From positions 688,501 through 752,500 of the forward strand of contig OZ025834.1 in NCBI GenBank assembly GCA_964019425.1: a stretch of 64,000 nucleotides of DNA. The letters are read 5' to 3'. Position numbers and translations under genes: made by a program. Numbering within the stretch: the first letter of the stretch is position 1; each line of letters opens with the position of its first letter. Positions 12,301-20,700 of the stretch are shown one piece after another. The notes under the pieces are model-generated. The model saw only the letters and a list, made by a program, of their open reading frames with translations, did no database searches and was not told where the DNA came from. This DNA is from Flectonema sp. DT1601. Its lineage: Eukaryota > Euglenozoa > Diplonemea > Diplonemida > Diplonemidae.

Positions 12301-13799
12301 TAATGTCGGTCGTTGTGGAGATGTTTCAGAGGATAGGAATTATAACTGATGGTTGTGACATCAATCAGGGATTACAAAACTTGTCTTCAGTTGTTGAAAT
12401 GTGTAAAAAAATAACATCGTCGACAACTTTTGAAGAAGCTGTTTTAAGAATTGATTTTATAAGAAAACAACTTCTGACATTGCAAGCGATGTCACACAAC
12501 GAAACCATCAGTGAAACACTCACTGCGGCGCAGCATGAAATTCAATTTTGTTCATCAATCAAAGAGCGAACAGGAATTACAAACACAGATGGTATAATTA
12601 AACTACTAGAGAATTGTTGTACCACAGATAACATTATTGTTGAGGTTTGTAAGATGATGAAATCTGTTGTTGGTGTGAAACAGCATTCAGGTCCTCACAC
12701 TTCTATATTAGTGAACACTACTACGGAACTACAGAATGTTATTGGAATATTGTTTTCTAAATTTAATAATTTGGTTCAGAAAATTGGAACTCCAACAGCA
12801 GCTTTTACCAAGAAGACTACCCTCACTGACTTAACAGTTGCTGTTGAAACAGTAACATCTCACGTTGAATCATTGATAAAGTTACGAGGTAGTGACTGCA
12901 GTTCTATTCAAGACTGCTTGCTGGAATTTTCTGAAAGGAATAAACCTCATGAACCTAATCGGGAAGTCACTTCTGATTGTTATTCTCAACTTGTTGGTCT
13001 TTCAACACCACTGAGAACGACTTTATCAGAGACGGTGGAACTGTTAACCTGTAACAGTAAAAACATTACTTCAAAAATAGAATCGTTGTCGCCAGCTGTG
13101 AGTGAGGATTCCTTCTACAGTTCAGTTAATAGAAATCCTTTACACTCTCCAAAGAAGAATAAGAGGAGAGTAGGAACTCGTGAAGTTAGTTGTCAATTAA
13201 AAGACTTATCAGATTCACTTTGGTGTGTTATGGGAGGAAGTCAATCTCATAAAGTCATACCGGGAATAGCTCTGCAGCTGGTTGAGTTATCTCAGTCTAC
13301 TAAACAAGTTAAAAACAATCCTCCTTCGGGAGTCTCTCTGATTGTTGGTTTAGAAAGCAGTTCTAGGAGTGATGTTATTAACCATGAATTGTCAGAAATA
13401 CTTGAAATTATTTCTGTTTTCTTCTCGATTCAGCAGTCTCAGTTGTCGACGATGCACGCGGAGGTATTGTCAGCGACTGGTCAATGGGCAGTCATTCAAC
13501 AGGAGATTTGGTCTTTTGTATTAATAAATATTACGAAAGAAGAATCGTCATCAAGAGCTCTGGTTATTTCAGAATATCAGAACGCGATGACTAACTTGGA
13601 ATTATTGTTTACAATCGTCTGTCAGAATCGTAATCAGAAACTATCAGCTGTTCCTGTTCGTGTTGTTGGATCACAACCAAATACTCCCCGTGGAATGCTG
13701 TCAACTGGTCGGATTGTTATTCCACCCAAACCACTAAACTCGAATCCAAACACACCTGTTTCATCGTTTACAACCACAAGAGTTGTTCAGTATCCTTAA
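3342..13799 (+). CDS. giant 3485-residue helical repeat protein
   Basis: This is one uninterrupted frame of 3485 residues. The N-terminal ~170 residues are a heptad-like coiled coil. The remainder is Ser/Thr/Asn-rich and predicted helical, and I see no enzyme domain. A degenerate unit recurs through much of the protein: a hydrophobic helix of the type (I/L)xxIExxLxI, a short loop with Asn/Ser, then SxxxRLxxIxxxL, spaced roughly 60-90 residues. Between about residues 2500 and 2780 a clearer unit of 75-80 residues occurs about four times (for example VVELVRLKDF, ISDLLRLREV, IMELIELRQC, ISSVFQLRES). The C-terminal ~60 residues are Pro/Asn-rich. The start is supported by a TCAG acceptor-like site at 3316-3319, 23 bases upstream. 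Size and composition suggest a structural or scaffold protein of the cytoskeleton or flagellum, by inference only. Confidence 0.85.
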   Translation: MSGSPPPRSISVGDLISQRVADYRQAHELTVLENNELRELVGKLENEITITQEANIKLAREYSDALRQKGETDRLKMTLVSQVAGQKEIIDDLKEESNRIQQLNHKNESLSNEVHNLQTQLEQSTSTINEMTLQLDSSCSRLKEAETLQVDMQTIQSQLHDVRTQFNHSISSVEHNNDITDCGIIAEEILTSLAVPRTTQSDFSLKSKLSLISQTLHESNPLTITSEVINLLGGSHDGHVLNQVANFLRETYSSVAELEDLSCVSSSRSVPVGERFTNVKNIIKSNRFAEEAVVDEIKQLLGSRTPQHQPLLESILSVKSSIQSSIALVSDIETLSQTTELPSALEDRLLQIRDSTMTDKKTLSTLDILAGEHHSHQLNSNQTVGLNAAFASINAPTEVRTGDVNHGVEKLAQTLGSYKRVMSEAVAILAGENSSFGEVDQQLSEAVCYLRNQCPSSIMRYVTRMKESEAITSTVVNLINGITISSYEELPSVLNQCVESMTLTKSTDTPLLTEHNRLQQHNRILEEKIRCLLSSITAKISNSSDVVKDVNDCLTEINSMNLQQSLLQVLVDSKDSLNALRSQVLSVQLPGCQNYSDPTQVLFSIREMIGNLESEKQNTRQLIDEQIKLLDGQGIVTSAESSLNEIINKTKQLTSTYVNTTNFIETLASVVNFTSESERCSLSKNSLLALQKVISSELCSSAVNKKLSSNLTNGISSIEELLDLPINSKHQIHESDVERRLSIIYDSLLQWKHVVQNNRSTETEIQDISRKLRDIETLYVCSDTSLSGNKTIYERLLELENILTKRVAEQHGLKSTSAAISQTLSLVEKSLQIPECNSDSLKRLQSISESILSTTADSASAKSQLLLLEEAVGISNPHYTIKTNTSTRLREVIVNIDSLVRDKRDLVNGTNQLLSIKNNNEIHQSSQHNPISHRMSELFEWVSTISQNNIISENRIETVLSRVNTIMNDSECSGGLSLQLERLPERIFNKLSSSTVVSDSKSTISFLNKLLCEDSDDGGCFESQLLCLRDSVVALNSKYCQLQNTICSHIKTLSSVININIPTISNISSPREIEYQLSRLQQQADQHHKDLLTVGNAVNDYCEGTHHNLQIVSQAGGDKTVEENVVVGSDKVALDVQSKLRHQNSKISEIVKEVIDQREIIESSLCSIEKLLSLESCQIFEMTFRERCDNTIRLLSRTVSDHVNGSHQQLAILQQIQSVINNLKKLSNIPTQDVDSVDISIQLQTAITLSQAAISDSNESNALIDILEKLIKDPQQSEEEFQTSQSNRLQSLIKVAKGIPSLVSIQKEFESILSKYCSPLQPDDYVGALQSVSHHYECLHNILVPPGSKVNISDQARQIVKEASCLRDTLSLVESSVEPLEETFGISIKSTSSCSQRLQVVLNILRQQSSEELANKESISEQLCRFEEEFNIENCDIPKSISQRIHTIIMKLRNKTTILRRADELITSTGSDSSKEVNSDFISKLELLCSTYQRQSKTVDVLSSKVTHLESTQSATATSTDLVQRFESVLQLLLMKIEMLEREQSCIEEIIDNGIDQNTNSETISSRVKLLLDDVNGKISSYESESKKIIHLISTSVHNTDVDTVSGVRVLVQQVEGLQSEQNSLKVLLKTFVESVFPDLEINFDEITNSLNSVLSHSSSVIKDVVVVDKTIHLFEQQNNSKVIPGPASLHQRIQRVLSNVVTESEAAVSQNSLIETLLSSIEGEQLSQSLSTSMRIHSATQKVLNLLSDMKTVTEVISVLEDQPRPDMDTCSRAHLLAQQHNKLYSDMSVVNQKTDYLMECVERFITSKECNNADRLLRLSQTIDLVKTADDCMKKSEDMFGTQNIITANRFEAIHNCAKQLYDHNVKCASIITTIEQQQFQSNHHFDTSKPKTSVSERLDNIQRNICVTFTERKDLLEEIVAMEDVLNKHTRRQYDNEKPIVERLCLIKSHLIDDTSRNESVSKSVEDIVAIVRQFKKPSFQCAEPSGDDLLENIEWISRRVAAVKQQTSDTFDIINNLISLCRNLNPNNNNQTHNSLDEVQHSSNGTHRLLCGLPVSHSENTNIDNIPPGEKKSLSDASHELECCIEELGSKYKSSFTNSNNQHDSLLSIETILQIPTGGKLKSTFERTQQIQQHLSECSAVLEDLEPNEVSFLARLQAFKRRLCVITTATSTTDIGKLVGSIESALKIKPNSRFPTTISSRLENVNAHIYSAGDAMSRLKQELASCQAVISQFESVMIISNENQQEPAKTGTIVSVFKSAMHFIDKTCRSLLGNNYQIDIDLDQLFSQINNMKTDSYDYQSLLELTTSGTIDLKQQLLLLVSNSRIQHQPLLSKLVHEILKQASDNQIMEEVTSLVSKTELSSEPICETIKKMCQKIENSSSFKKTLSEMVLEVESDDGENSLISAVQILKSQSNESKQFQQQLCEILLEYHNTSSLKTSSQVVEIIKSVFIFQKSVSEIIDHKGNQMRGDWFNKNQSPFSKSEIITAMSQVHDFVSETIETSNSVEIISVLKNLFEYESAMAELTNSSGTLIERMKSAKASVVELVRLKDFTTEITSATTVSEIQSELKKTFEYQSSIWSLIQPNVGIRDSNCSVKTIISDLLRLREVAVNITGCISSTEIVTSLNELFTYKESITDLLRNVFTTSMSHFDKVTDTVRVKNAIMELIELRQCVVESTGEGNQTKMIKRITEMGEYCRVVESIISQSAVDVNFTDGPVERARTTISSVFQLRESVVDLTSSTTTTEIISNLKSQYSVLNSLKSILGNISLESTRSSHSFIEIAEQLELLYSTCKRHTGTSSILEMINLLNDFRGFEMKTSAVIGSDCDLINLEKILSSLKEVFGDSSISELAIKLSEKSNTMVEMIEIFDKNKEIINIPTAHRLINILSKEEMPLSDLNVMLQSSTGSDECLSLIRSFELIDQINQNFTNENTNDLVSTLTKINQLSDDVPLSNTLCSCLDVISTVSSSSLMQCCQGKGMNEIMSVVVEMFQRIGIITDGCDINQGLQNLSSVVEMCKKITSSTTFEEAVLRIDFIRKQLLTLQAMSHNETISETLTAAQHEIQFCSSIKERTGITNTDGIIKLLENCCTTDNIIVEVCKMMKSVVGVKQHSGPHTSILVNTTTELQNVIGILFSKFNNLVQKIGTPTAAFTKKTTLTDLTVAVETVTSHVESLIKLRGSDCSSIQDCLLEFSERNKPHEPNREVTSDCYSQLVGLSTPLRTTLSETVELLTCNSKNITSKIESLSPAVSEDSFYSSVNRNPLHSPKKNKRRVGTREVSCQLKDLSDSLWCVMGGSQSHKVIPGIALQLVELSQSTKQVKNNPPSGVSLIVGLESSSRSDVINHELSEILEIISVFFSIQQSQLSTMHAEVLSATGQWAVIQQEIWSFVLINITKEESSSRALVISEYQNAMTNLELLFTIVCQNRNQKLSAVPVRVVGSQPNTPRGMLSTGRIVIPPKPLNSNPNTPVSSFTTTRVVQYP
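10760..10790 (+). repeat. perfect 12-bp hairpin inside a coding region
   Basis: AGGCGATTGGTT (10760-10771) and its exact reverse complement (10779-10790) flank a 7-base loop. It lies in frame within the giant protein gene and encodes part of MRGDWFNKNQSPFSK. Confidence 0.9.
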
Positions 13800-13987
13800 A
13801 TGATTGGTTTGGGTTTTTTTAAAACTGTTGTAATTCATTTTCTTTTTTTTTCTTTTCTCTGTTAGATTAGATGACTTACCTTTTTAATTAGAATATAAAA
13901 AAAAAAAAACTTTTTTTTATTAACTACGTTCATTTCTTGTGATAAAATATTTCCTTTTTTTTTTTTTCCAACAGTTCTCTTCTTCAT

Positions 13988-15301
13988 ATGAGAGAAATAA
14001 TATCCTTACACGTCGGACAATGTGGTAATCGAATAGGTGAGAAGTTTTGGGAAGCAATCACTACCGAACATGAAATAGACAGAGCAACAGGTCAACTGTC
14101 TGAGGACAAAGAAGGCAACCTCAACGTATTATTTAGAGAAGGGAGGAACAATAGATATGTACCTAGAGCTATCTTGGTAGACACTGATCCAGGTTGCTTA
14201 GATTCTATAAGAAGTGGAGGTGATTGTCGATATTTATTTAGTCCTGAGAACACCGTTCATGGAAACACAGGAACAAGTAATAACTGGGGGACTGGTCATT
14301 ATGAACGAGAAGAGCTACTTGAGCAAACAATGGACGTCATTCGAATAGAAGTAGAACGTTGTGATCGCCTCTCAGGTTTTCAATTAACCCATTCTCTTTC
14401 AGGAGGGTCTGGTTCTGGTTTTGGAACTAGAATGCTAGCTCAAGTACGAGAACAGTATTCAGACCCAATTATTAATATTTATTCTGTTATACCTGACAGT
14501 ACTACTGGTTTGGTTAATGCTGTTTATAATTCAGTTTTATCCATTCATCAAATAGTTGAGAATGCTGACATGTGTGTATTCTTAGATAACATATCACTTT
14601 CAGGGATATGTGAAAAAAGACAAAACATATCAAAACCATCTTTTTCACAACTAAACTCACTGGCTGCGAGTGTGATGTCAGATTGCTGTTCAATGCAGAG
14701 GTTTTCTGGAACAATGGGAACGTGTGACTGGAGGAAGATGGCTGTGAATATGGTTCCGTTCCCAAGAATGCATTTCTTTTTCGCATCATGGGTTCCGGTA
14801 ATTTCAAAACCGAACTCTCCATACGCAAACACCAGTGCATCAGATCTCTGCACTATGGCTTATGAAAAGTCAAACATCACACTCAACATTAATCCAGATC
14901 ATGGTCGTTATATCACATCAAGTTTATTATGCAGAGGTGACATGACATCGTATGAAGTAGAGTATTTCAATCCAACACAAACACGTCATCATAATAAGTT
15001 TGCTGAATGGATACCAGACAATACATTTAAAAGTATTACAAAACATCCTCCTTCAGGTGTAAACAGATCAGTTTGTATGTTAGGAAGCTCGAGTGCTATT
15101 CAAGAACCGATTCGTTTCATGTCGCAACAGTTTACTGAAATGTTTAGAAGGAATGCTTTCATTCATTGGTACGAAGCTGCTGGAATGGACAAAATGGAGT
15201 TTACAGAAGCAGAATCAAATTGCAATGATCTTATAAGTGAGTACCAAGGTGGTGATTGCTGTTGCTACGAAGATGAAAGTTGGGATGAAGAAGATGAATA
15301 G
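13988..15301 (+). CDS. divergent beta-tubulin-like protein
   Basis: The 437-residue product has the family's usual length and starts MREI, the beta-tubulin N-terminal tetrapeptide used in autoregulation of tubulin mRNA. HVGQCGNRIGEKFWE matches the nucleotide-binding N-terminus. The glycine-rich phosphate loop is GGSGSGFG at about residues 140-147, where nearly all tubulins have GGGTGSG, so the Gly and Thr are both replaced. NKFAEWIPDN corresponds to the conserved C-terminal-domain motif, and the tail is acidic (ESWDEEDE). Many core positions differ from canonical beta-tubulin, including a Cys cluster GGDCCCYED before the tail. It is likely a specialised paralog rather than the bulk tubulin; whether it polymerises cannot be told. 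A long T tract ending CAACAG at 13969-13974 lies 13 bases before the ATG. Confidence 0.93.
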   Translation: MREIISLHVGQCGNRIGEKFWEAITTEHEIDRATGQLSEDKEGNLNVLFREGRNNRYVPRAILVDTDPGCLDSIRSGGDCRYLFSPENTVHGNTGTSNNWGTGHYEREELLEQTMDVIRIEVERCDRLSGFQLTHSLSGGSGSGFGTRMLAQVREQYSDPIINIYSVIPDSTTGLVNAVYNSVLSIHQIVENADMCVFLDNISLSGICEKRQNISKPSFSQLNSLAASVMSDCCSMQRFSGTMGTCDWRKMAVNMVPFPRMHFFFASWVPVISKPNSPYANTSASDLCTMAYEKSNITLNINPDHGRYITSSLLCRGDMTSYEVEYFNPTQTRHHNKFAEWIPDNTFKSITKHPPSGVNRSVCMLGSSSAIQEPIRFMSQQFTEMFRRNAFIHWYEAAGMDKMEFTEAESNCNDLISEYQGGDCCCYEDESWDEEDE

Positions 15302-15584
15302 ATCACATCTCGTCAAATGTTAGGTCCCTTTCCTTTTTTTTCCAATTCAAATTTATTTATTTCTTATTCTTATGTACCATCAGACACAATTATTAATTAT
15401 TTTTTTTACAATTCTAACTGTGTTGATCCCCTTGCCTTATGCTGAAGCCATGCTGCTGCTTTCAAATTATTATTTTCATATGGAATGTTTGCGTTGCGTA
15501 CAAAGTAGAATTTCTCACTTGAAGTCAATAATTAGTTTTTAGTTAGCTTTCAGTGTTTTCTATTTAACGTCGTGTGACTTATTC

Positions 15585-15615
<31 letters not shown>

Positions 15616-15860
15616 GATTCCCTTGCCCATAAGCACAACAGTTGCTTTCTATAGTTCTGTACACACACCTCGACTACTACCTTGTAGTCTTCAATAGTTG
15701 TATTCCGATTTGATTATTACCCTCCGGAAGGGGACTTGGATCCGGGGAGTTATATCTGCGTACAGTGGTCTTTTGATTGGTATTTTAATTTAATAAATAT
15801 TTTCGGTTCCCTCTCAGATAAACAGACGACAAAAAAAAAAAAAAAATATAAATAAATAAA
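15302..15860 (+). other. gene-free gap with a long T run
   Basis: I find no gene in these 559 bases. A 29-base T run spans 15587-15615. A pyrimidine tract ending TCAG just before 15820 is the likely acceptor for the following gene, and its leader contains a 15-base A run. Confidence 0.5.
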
Positions 15861-16340
15861 ATGACGTACTTATGGTCATCAGTGTTGTTGATGTTTGTAT
15901 TCTTAGAACCAGTAGTTGGTAATAGAGACATCTGTCTGAGAACAACTGGTAACACAACAACAATAGTTTCCTCAAGGGATTGTCCCCACAATTGTTGTGT
16001 TAGTAGCAGGTGTGGTTCTTCTAGTCAATGTGAAACTGCATTGGCTGTTGGAATTATTATTTTAATTATCTCTCTCTGTTGTGTCTGTATGTGTTGTATT
16101 GGTTTAGTGTACTTCGCTAGAAGACGAGGAATGTTTGGAGGTAAGAAAAAGAATAAGATGGAAGTTCAAGAACATGAACTCGCCCCTCAACCCAACCCAG
16201 CTAATGCTATCCCTGCACAAGGATATCCAGTCCAGGGATACGGCTACCCACCACAACAGGGTGCCTACCCTCCTCAACAAGGTGGATACGTTTATGGTGT
16301 TCCTCTTCAGCCTTCTCCTGCTCAACCTCAGCCTCAATAA
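15861..16340 (+). CDS. small Cys-rich type I membrane protein with a PYP-repeat tail
   Basis: The 159-residue protein begins with a hydrophobic signal peptide (about residues 1-20, YLWSSVLLMFVFLEPVVG). A short ectodomain follows with paired cysteines (CPHNCCVSSRCGSSSQC), then one membrane span at about 55-80 (ALAVGIIILIISLCCVCMCC). The cytosolic part opens with basic residues (ARRRGMFGGKKKNK) and ends in a Pro/Gln/Tyr/Gly-rich tail with QGYPVQGYGYPPQQG-type repeats. This layout resembles Shisa/CYYR1/WBP1-like proteins, where the tail recruits WW-domain partners. Similarity to those families is architectural only. Two WW-domain proteins are encoded nearby, but a link is speculation. AATAAA occurs at the stop codon and again 9 bases later. 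Confidence 0.75.
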   Translation: MTYLWSSVLLMFVFLEPVVGNRDICLRTTGNTTTIVSSRDCPHNCCVSSRCGSSSQCETALAVGIIILIISLCCVCMCCIGLVYFARRRGMFGGKKKNKMEVQEHELAPQPNPANAIPAQGYPVQGYGYPPQQGAYPPQQGGYVYGVPLQPSPAQPQPQ

Positions 16341-17067
16341 AGCTGAATAAAGTGTATCTGTTTGTTATCGCTTAGAAGTTCTTCAGGTAATGTAAACAGT
16401 AGTTGAATCTCCCTCATGGTAGCTAACTGTGTTACTTTATTATATTTGTTAAAGGTGAAGAAACTATTTAGAACTGAGATATAACCATCAGTCACCATTA
16501 TACATCAGAAAGGGGGTGACCTACTCAACCTGTGCACATATAAAGCTATTGCAATCACTGAACACAGACGGTCATCTTCTATTCCTATTAATTCCCTTCG
16601 TCGGTCGAAAATTTGCTGCCAATGCAGCTGTTTTGTCATTTAGTTTCCGTAGTAGTACGATTATTTAGTCTTTTTTTCTTCTTTTTTTTTTTTTTTTTCC
16701 CCTTTGTTATTGTTTTTTTTTCTCTTTTTTTTCTTTTCTTCCTGGAGCTGATGTCTATGACTGTAATTAACAAAATAAATAGAAGACAGTGTGCTTGCTA
16801 TTGGTAACAGAATTACTCTTAAGAGTGTTCATGTTGTGACTGAGTTTTCTCAAAGTTTTATCATGTTGTATTCTAATTGCCAGACGGATGCTGTTTCAAT
16901 GTTTTGTTGCATCTGAGATGCCTTTCCCAGCTGAGAGGAAAAAAAAAAAAAAATTGTACCCACCTTACGATTGTTCGCTCCCCAGCATTAGTAGTACGAG
17001 AAGTAGTATTTGAGCTTGCTTTTTTTTTTTTTTTTTTTTTTTGCAAGAAAAGATCCTCGTGATCACC

Positions 17068-17100
17068 GAAGAGCTACCCGATTCTCTTTGAGCGACTACC
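17068..17100 (+). repeat. copy 1 of a ~33-bp dispersed duplicate
   Basis: GAAGAGCTACCCGATTCTCT and the following 13 bases recur at 17334-17367 with four substitutions or indels. The two copies are in direct orientation, about 266 bases apart. Confidence 0.7.
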
Positions 17101-17333
17101 CAGATTGGTAATTGATGGGCTGGTTAGATTCGCTAACTTTATGTCTGTTGGGTAAGGATGACTTCATCCCTTTAAAACATGAAGAGAGATCATGGGATAG
17201 TCAGCTCTGTGGTGACTTAGAAAACACTACTCAGGAACTGAACTGTAATCTTCTGTCTGCCTTCATTCACTAACTGATATTTATAAAATAGTCCTCCTGT
17301 GATTAGTTCGATCTATTACCGCAGAGGATCCCA

Positions 17334-17367
17334 GAAGAGCTACCTGATTCTCTTTGATCGTCTACTT
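17334..17367 (+). repeat. copy 2 of the ~33-bp dispersed duplicate
   Basis: This matches 17068-17100 (GAAGAGCTACC, then GATTCTCTTTGA, then CG and CTAC). Both copies are preceded by a GATC-containing segment, so the duplicated block may have been longer. Confidence 0.7.
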
Positions 17368-17719
17368 AACTGGTACTCGGTGACTTGTCGCTATTCCCAT
17401 TGGTGGTTTAGTTTCCTGTTTCGACTGACAGTCATAGCAGCAGATGAAGAAAAAGAGCAAAGGCAAATGATTGGGAGAAAATAATATCCTCCGCTGAATG
17501 ACTTTTTTCTTCTTCTAATTCTTCGTTTATGTTATTATTAACCTGCCTGCTTGTAGTTGCCAAGATTTGATTATTTTGATGCGGAAATCAACTACAAACG
17601 GAGGTGTAAACTAACTTTTGCGATACTTTATTTCTATATATTAATTCACGTCTTTGTTATTTTTCTATTTCTAACTAAACAGGTGATTGGACAGGTGGTC
17701 CCCAACGGGGACACTAAAT

Positions 17720-20700
17720 ATGGCCGAATCTCGATATGCTTACGAAGAGCATTTTGCTGGAAGGGATGTTTCAGCTCTGCTGTTGACTAAATGGGTGAAT
17801 GATATCTTATCGAGTGGTGTTGGGTTGAACTGGCCACCAGAAATGATGTTAACGGTTGCTAAAGCCCATCGACTTTGTGATGTTTACGAGTTGCCGTCTG
17901 AGAGAGGATTAAACACGATTAAAAACATGGATATGGCAAGGGAACACCTGGCGAATATAAAACAAAAAACCGCAGTGAGGTTTGGAAAAACGGTTACGAT
18001 ACCAAAAAATTCATCAAAAGTTATATTCGGAGGTATTAGTATTAATGAAGACCTTCAGATAGTTTTAATTACAAAAGGATCCCCTGCTGAAAAGTGTGGG
18101 ATCAATGATTTACTAGGACACTGTATTCACAGCGTCAATGGAATGGTTTTAACAAGGGCGGATCAAATTTCTGATTTCGATTTTAAATTGCGTGAAAGAC
18201 AACTTGAAATCGTTTTTATTCCGCAAACCATACCAGTCCAGCCCATCGAAATAAACATCACTAAAAGTATAAATGACGGTGTAGGAATTACTTTATCACC
18301 AACATTAATGGTCGAAGGTATTTCTGTCCAACAGACCACGAGAACAATCATAGGAATGAATCTCTATCAAATTAATGGTAATGAAGTTTATTCACTCGCC
18401 GGTGCAAAAGAACTTTTTAAAAATGAAAATTTAAATTTGTCTTTTAGACCACCATCTCCACCGATTCATAGAAATTATAGCACAGATTTTTTCAAAGCGA
18501 GTCTCTTAAAAGAAGAAAACATCGATTCTTGTATTGACAAATTTGGATTGGTTAGGGACCCTTCAGAATCTAATAAAATAATGGCTGTAATCCCACATTC
18601 AAGCGCTGATTTTGAAGGGTTGAGTCAATTCACAGGATGGTACTGTCATTATATACCTTCTTCAAAGATTTTAATTTTTAAACACAACGCAACTACGTTA
18701 TTAAAGGTAGAGAGGTCATCTACTGGGGCTAATGTTGGATTTAATATAGACCGTCAGTGTATGGTTATTACATCGGTCTCACCAGGATCTGCTGCAGAGA
18801 GAGCTGGTATGAATAGGTTTTTAGGAAATGAAATAGTTTCGGTCAACAATTCTCCCTCAACTGCAATAACGAATATCGCTCTTCATAGTAGCCTGTTGGA
18901 GATCCGTGTTCAGAATCCATCTGTTTATTTTTATTCTGGTAAATACTACAGTGGTGAATGCCGTGTTGTTCCCGTCACTAATAAAGTATCAATTCTACCT
19001 GCGACTATGTCATCGATTGGAAGTGTTTTCATGCCAACTTGGTTACTGGTTATAATGAAAAACTACCATTCACTCAATGGTTCTACACCGAAAGGATTGC
19101 CTAAAGACATGCACACCTTCACTATAACAATTATGACTCGAATGGAAGCTAAGACATCACTGAGAGAGATTCTGACTGAGAAATATCCTTCTGAGAGAAA
19201 TCACGTCATTGAAGAGTTCATGGACCTTACTCAGGGAGAAGAAGCTGTGGCTTTACACTTTTTAACAAAATCAGACTCTGATAATCAACACATGGGAATA
19301 TCAAACCTTCAAACAAAGTTCTTACAAAGAACAGGAAGAGATAAAGGTTTCATTACTGGTCTTTCTATATCAAATATCAAAGGACCAGAAATAGCTGCTC
19401 AACAAAAACGAAAAATTGAATGCAGAGATAAATTTGAAACCCACTGTTCTAATGAAGATATCAAGTCTTTACCCCTGCTTCGATGGGTTGACTTTCTTAT
19501 TGACATGTCAATTGGGTTGGAATGGTCACCAGCGATGATAATAATCATCGCATCAGTTGTTCGTATTCATCAGATTTCAGGTTTGGTTGCTCCACCAGTT
19601 CAATTAATTCAATCAGTGAAGTCACTGAATGATGCTAATAAGGTTTTAGAGTTATCGTTATCGTCAATTGGATCATCTCATTCAATAACAATAAAGAAAG
19701 GAAAAGGTGGAAGAAAAGATACACTTGGAACTGAAGTGGCTGATGATCTGACTTTGATATCCGTAGTCAGGAGGTCAGAAGCTGATATCGCAGGACTTCG
19801 TAAATATATTGGATGGGTTGTAATGTCTGTCAATGGAAAGAAACCTGAGGATCGTAAGCATTATCAAAAACTGATGAAAAGCTCTCCATCGGTTATGGAA
19901 TTCGCACCAAGTCTGATTGTCTCAAGAATGAGAGAAGTCACTTTAGAACGAGAAGATAGCTTCGATAAAGATCCTTTACTCGGATTTAGGTTATCACCAG
20001 ATTTGGTTATCGACTCAGCTGACAAGAACATTGCACTCAATCATCGAATCATTATGGGAATGTCACTCAGATCAATTGGAGATGATGCTGCTGTTCAATC
20101 TGTATTGCAAGATGGTTTCCCAACAGATAAAATGATACCTCTGTTGTTATCACCAAAGCCACCACCACCATATCGAAACTATACAATCAGATGTGATGGG
20201 AATAGTGATGATTATGGACTTGTTATCATACAAAAGAAGATTACTGGAGTTGAACCGAATTCACAAGCAGATCTTAACGGCTATGGTCAGTTCATTGGAT
20301 GGTATGCATATCCTCAAGCAAATAGTGATCAGTATACTGTTTCTCCAACTCCTTTGGTGTTTGTTGAAGTAAAAAGAAAATCAACAAATGAGAATATCGG
20401 GTTTACTGTGGACCCTCCAGTAGTGATATCAGGTGTCACACCGCAATCAGCAGCTGATGTTTCTGGTTTGAGTTCTTATGTTGGTTTTCTAATTGTTGAA
20501 GTTAATTCTGTTCCTGTCAATGATGTTGAGACCCTGAATGAACAATCGAGTAATAGTTCAAAACTGATATTAGGTTTACAGTCTCCGTTGATATATTGTT
20601 TTTCAAAACCATTTTATAGAGGACTCGTCAAGGCAGTGTTAGCCTCAGAGGCTCCTATCAGCCCATCTGTTTTTCAGTTCGATATTAAAAGTGCAAGATT

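Larger units (their letters stand above)
16341..17719 (+). other. 1.4-kb gene-free gap with homopolymers and a duplicated segment
   Basis: There is no convincing gene. T-rich runs occur near 16668-16735 and 17020-17042, with an A run near 16938-16953. A duplicated ~33-base segment (17068-17100 and 17334-17367) is listed separately. An acceptor-like AACAG at 17678-17682 precedes the next gene. Confidence 0.5.

Noticed and set aside
17687-17719. Earlier start for the PDZ/C2 protein
   Set aside because: The upstream extension has no ATG; MAESRY at 17720 is the first Met after the acceptor-like site.
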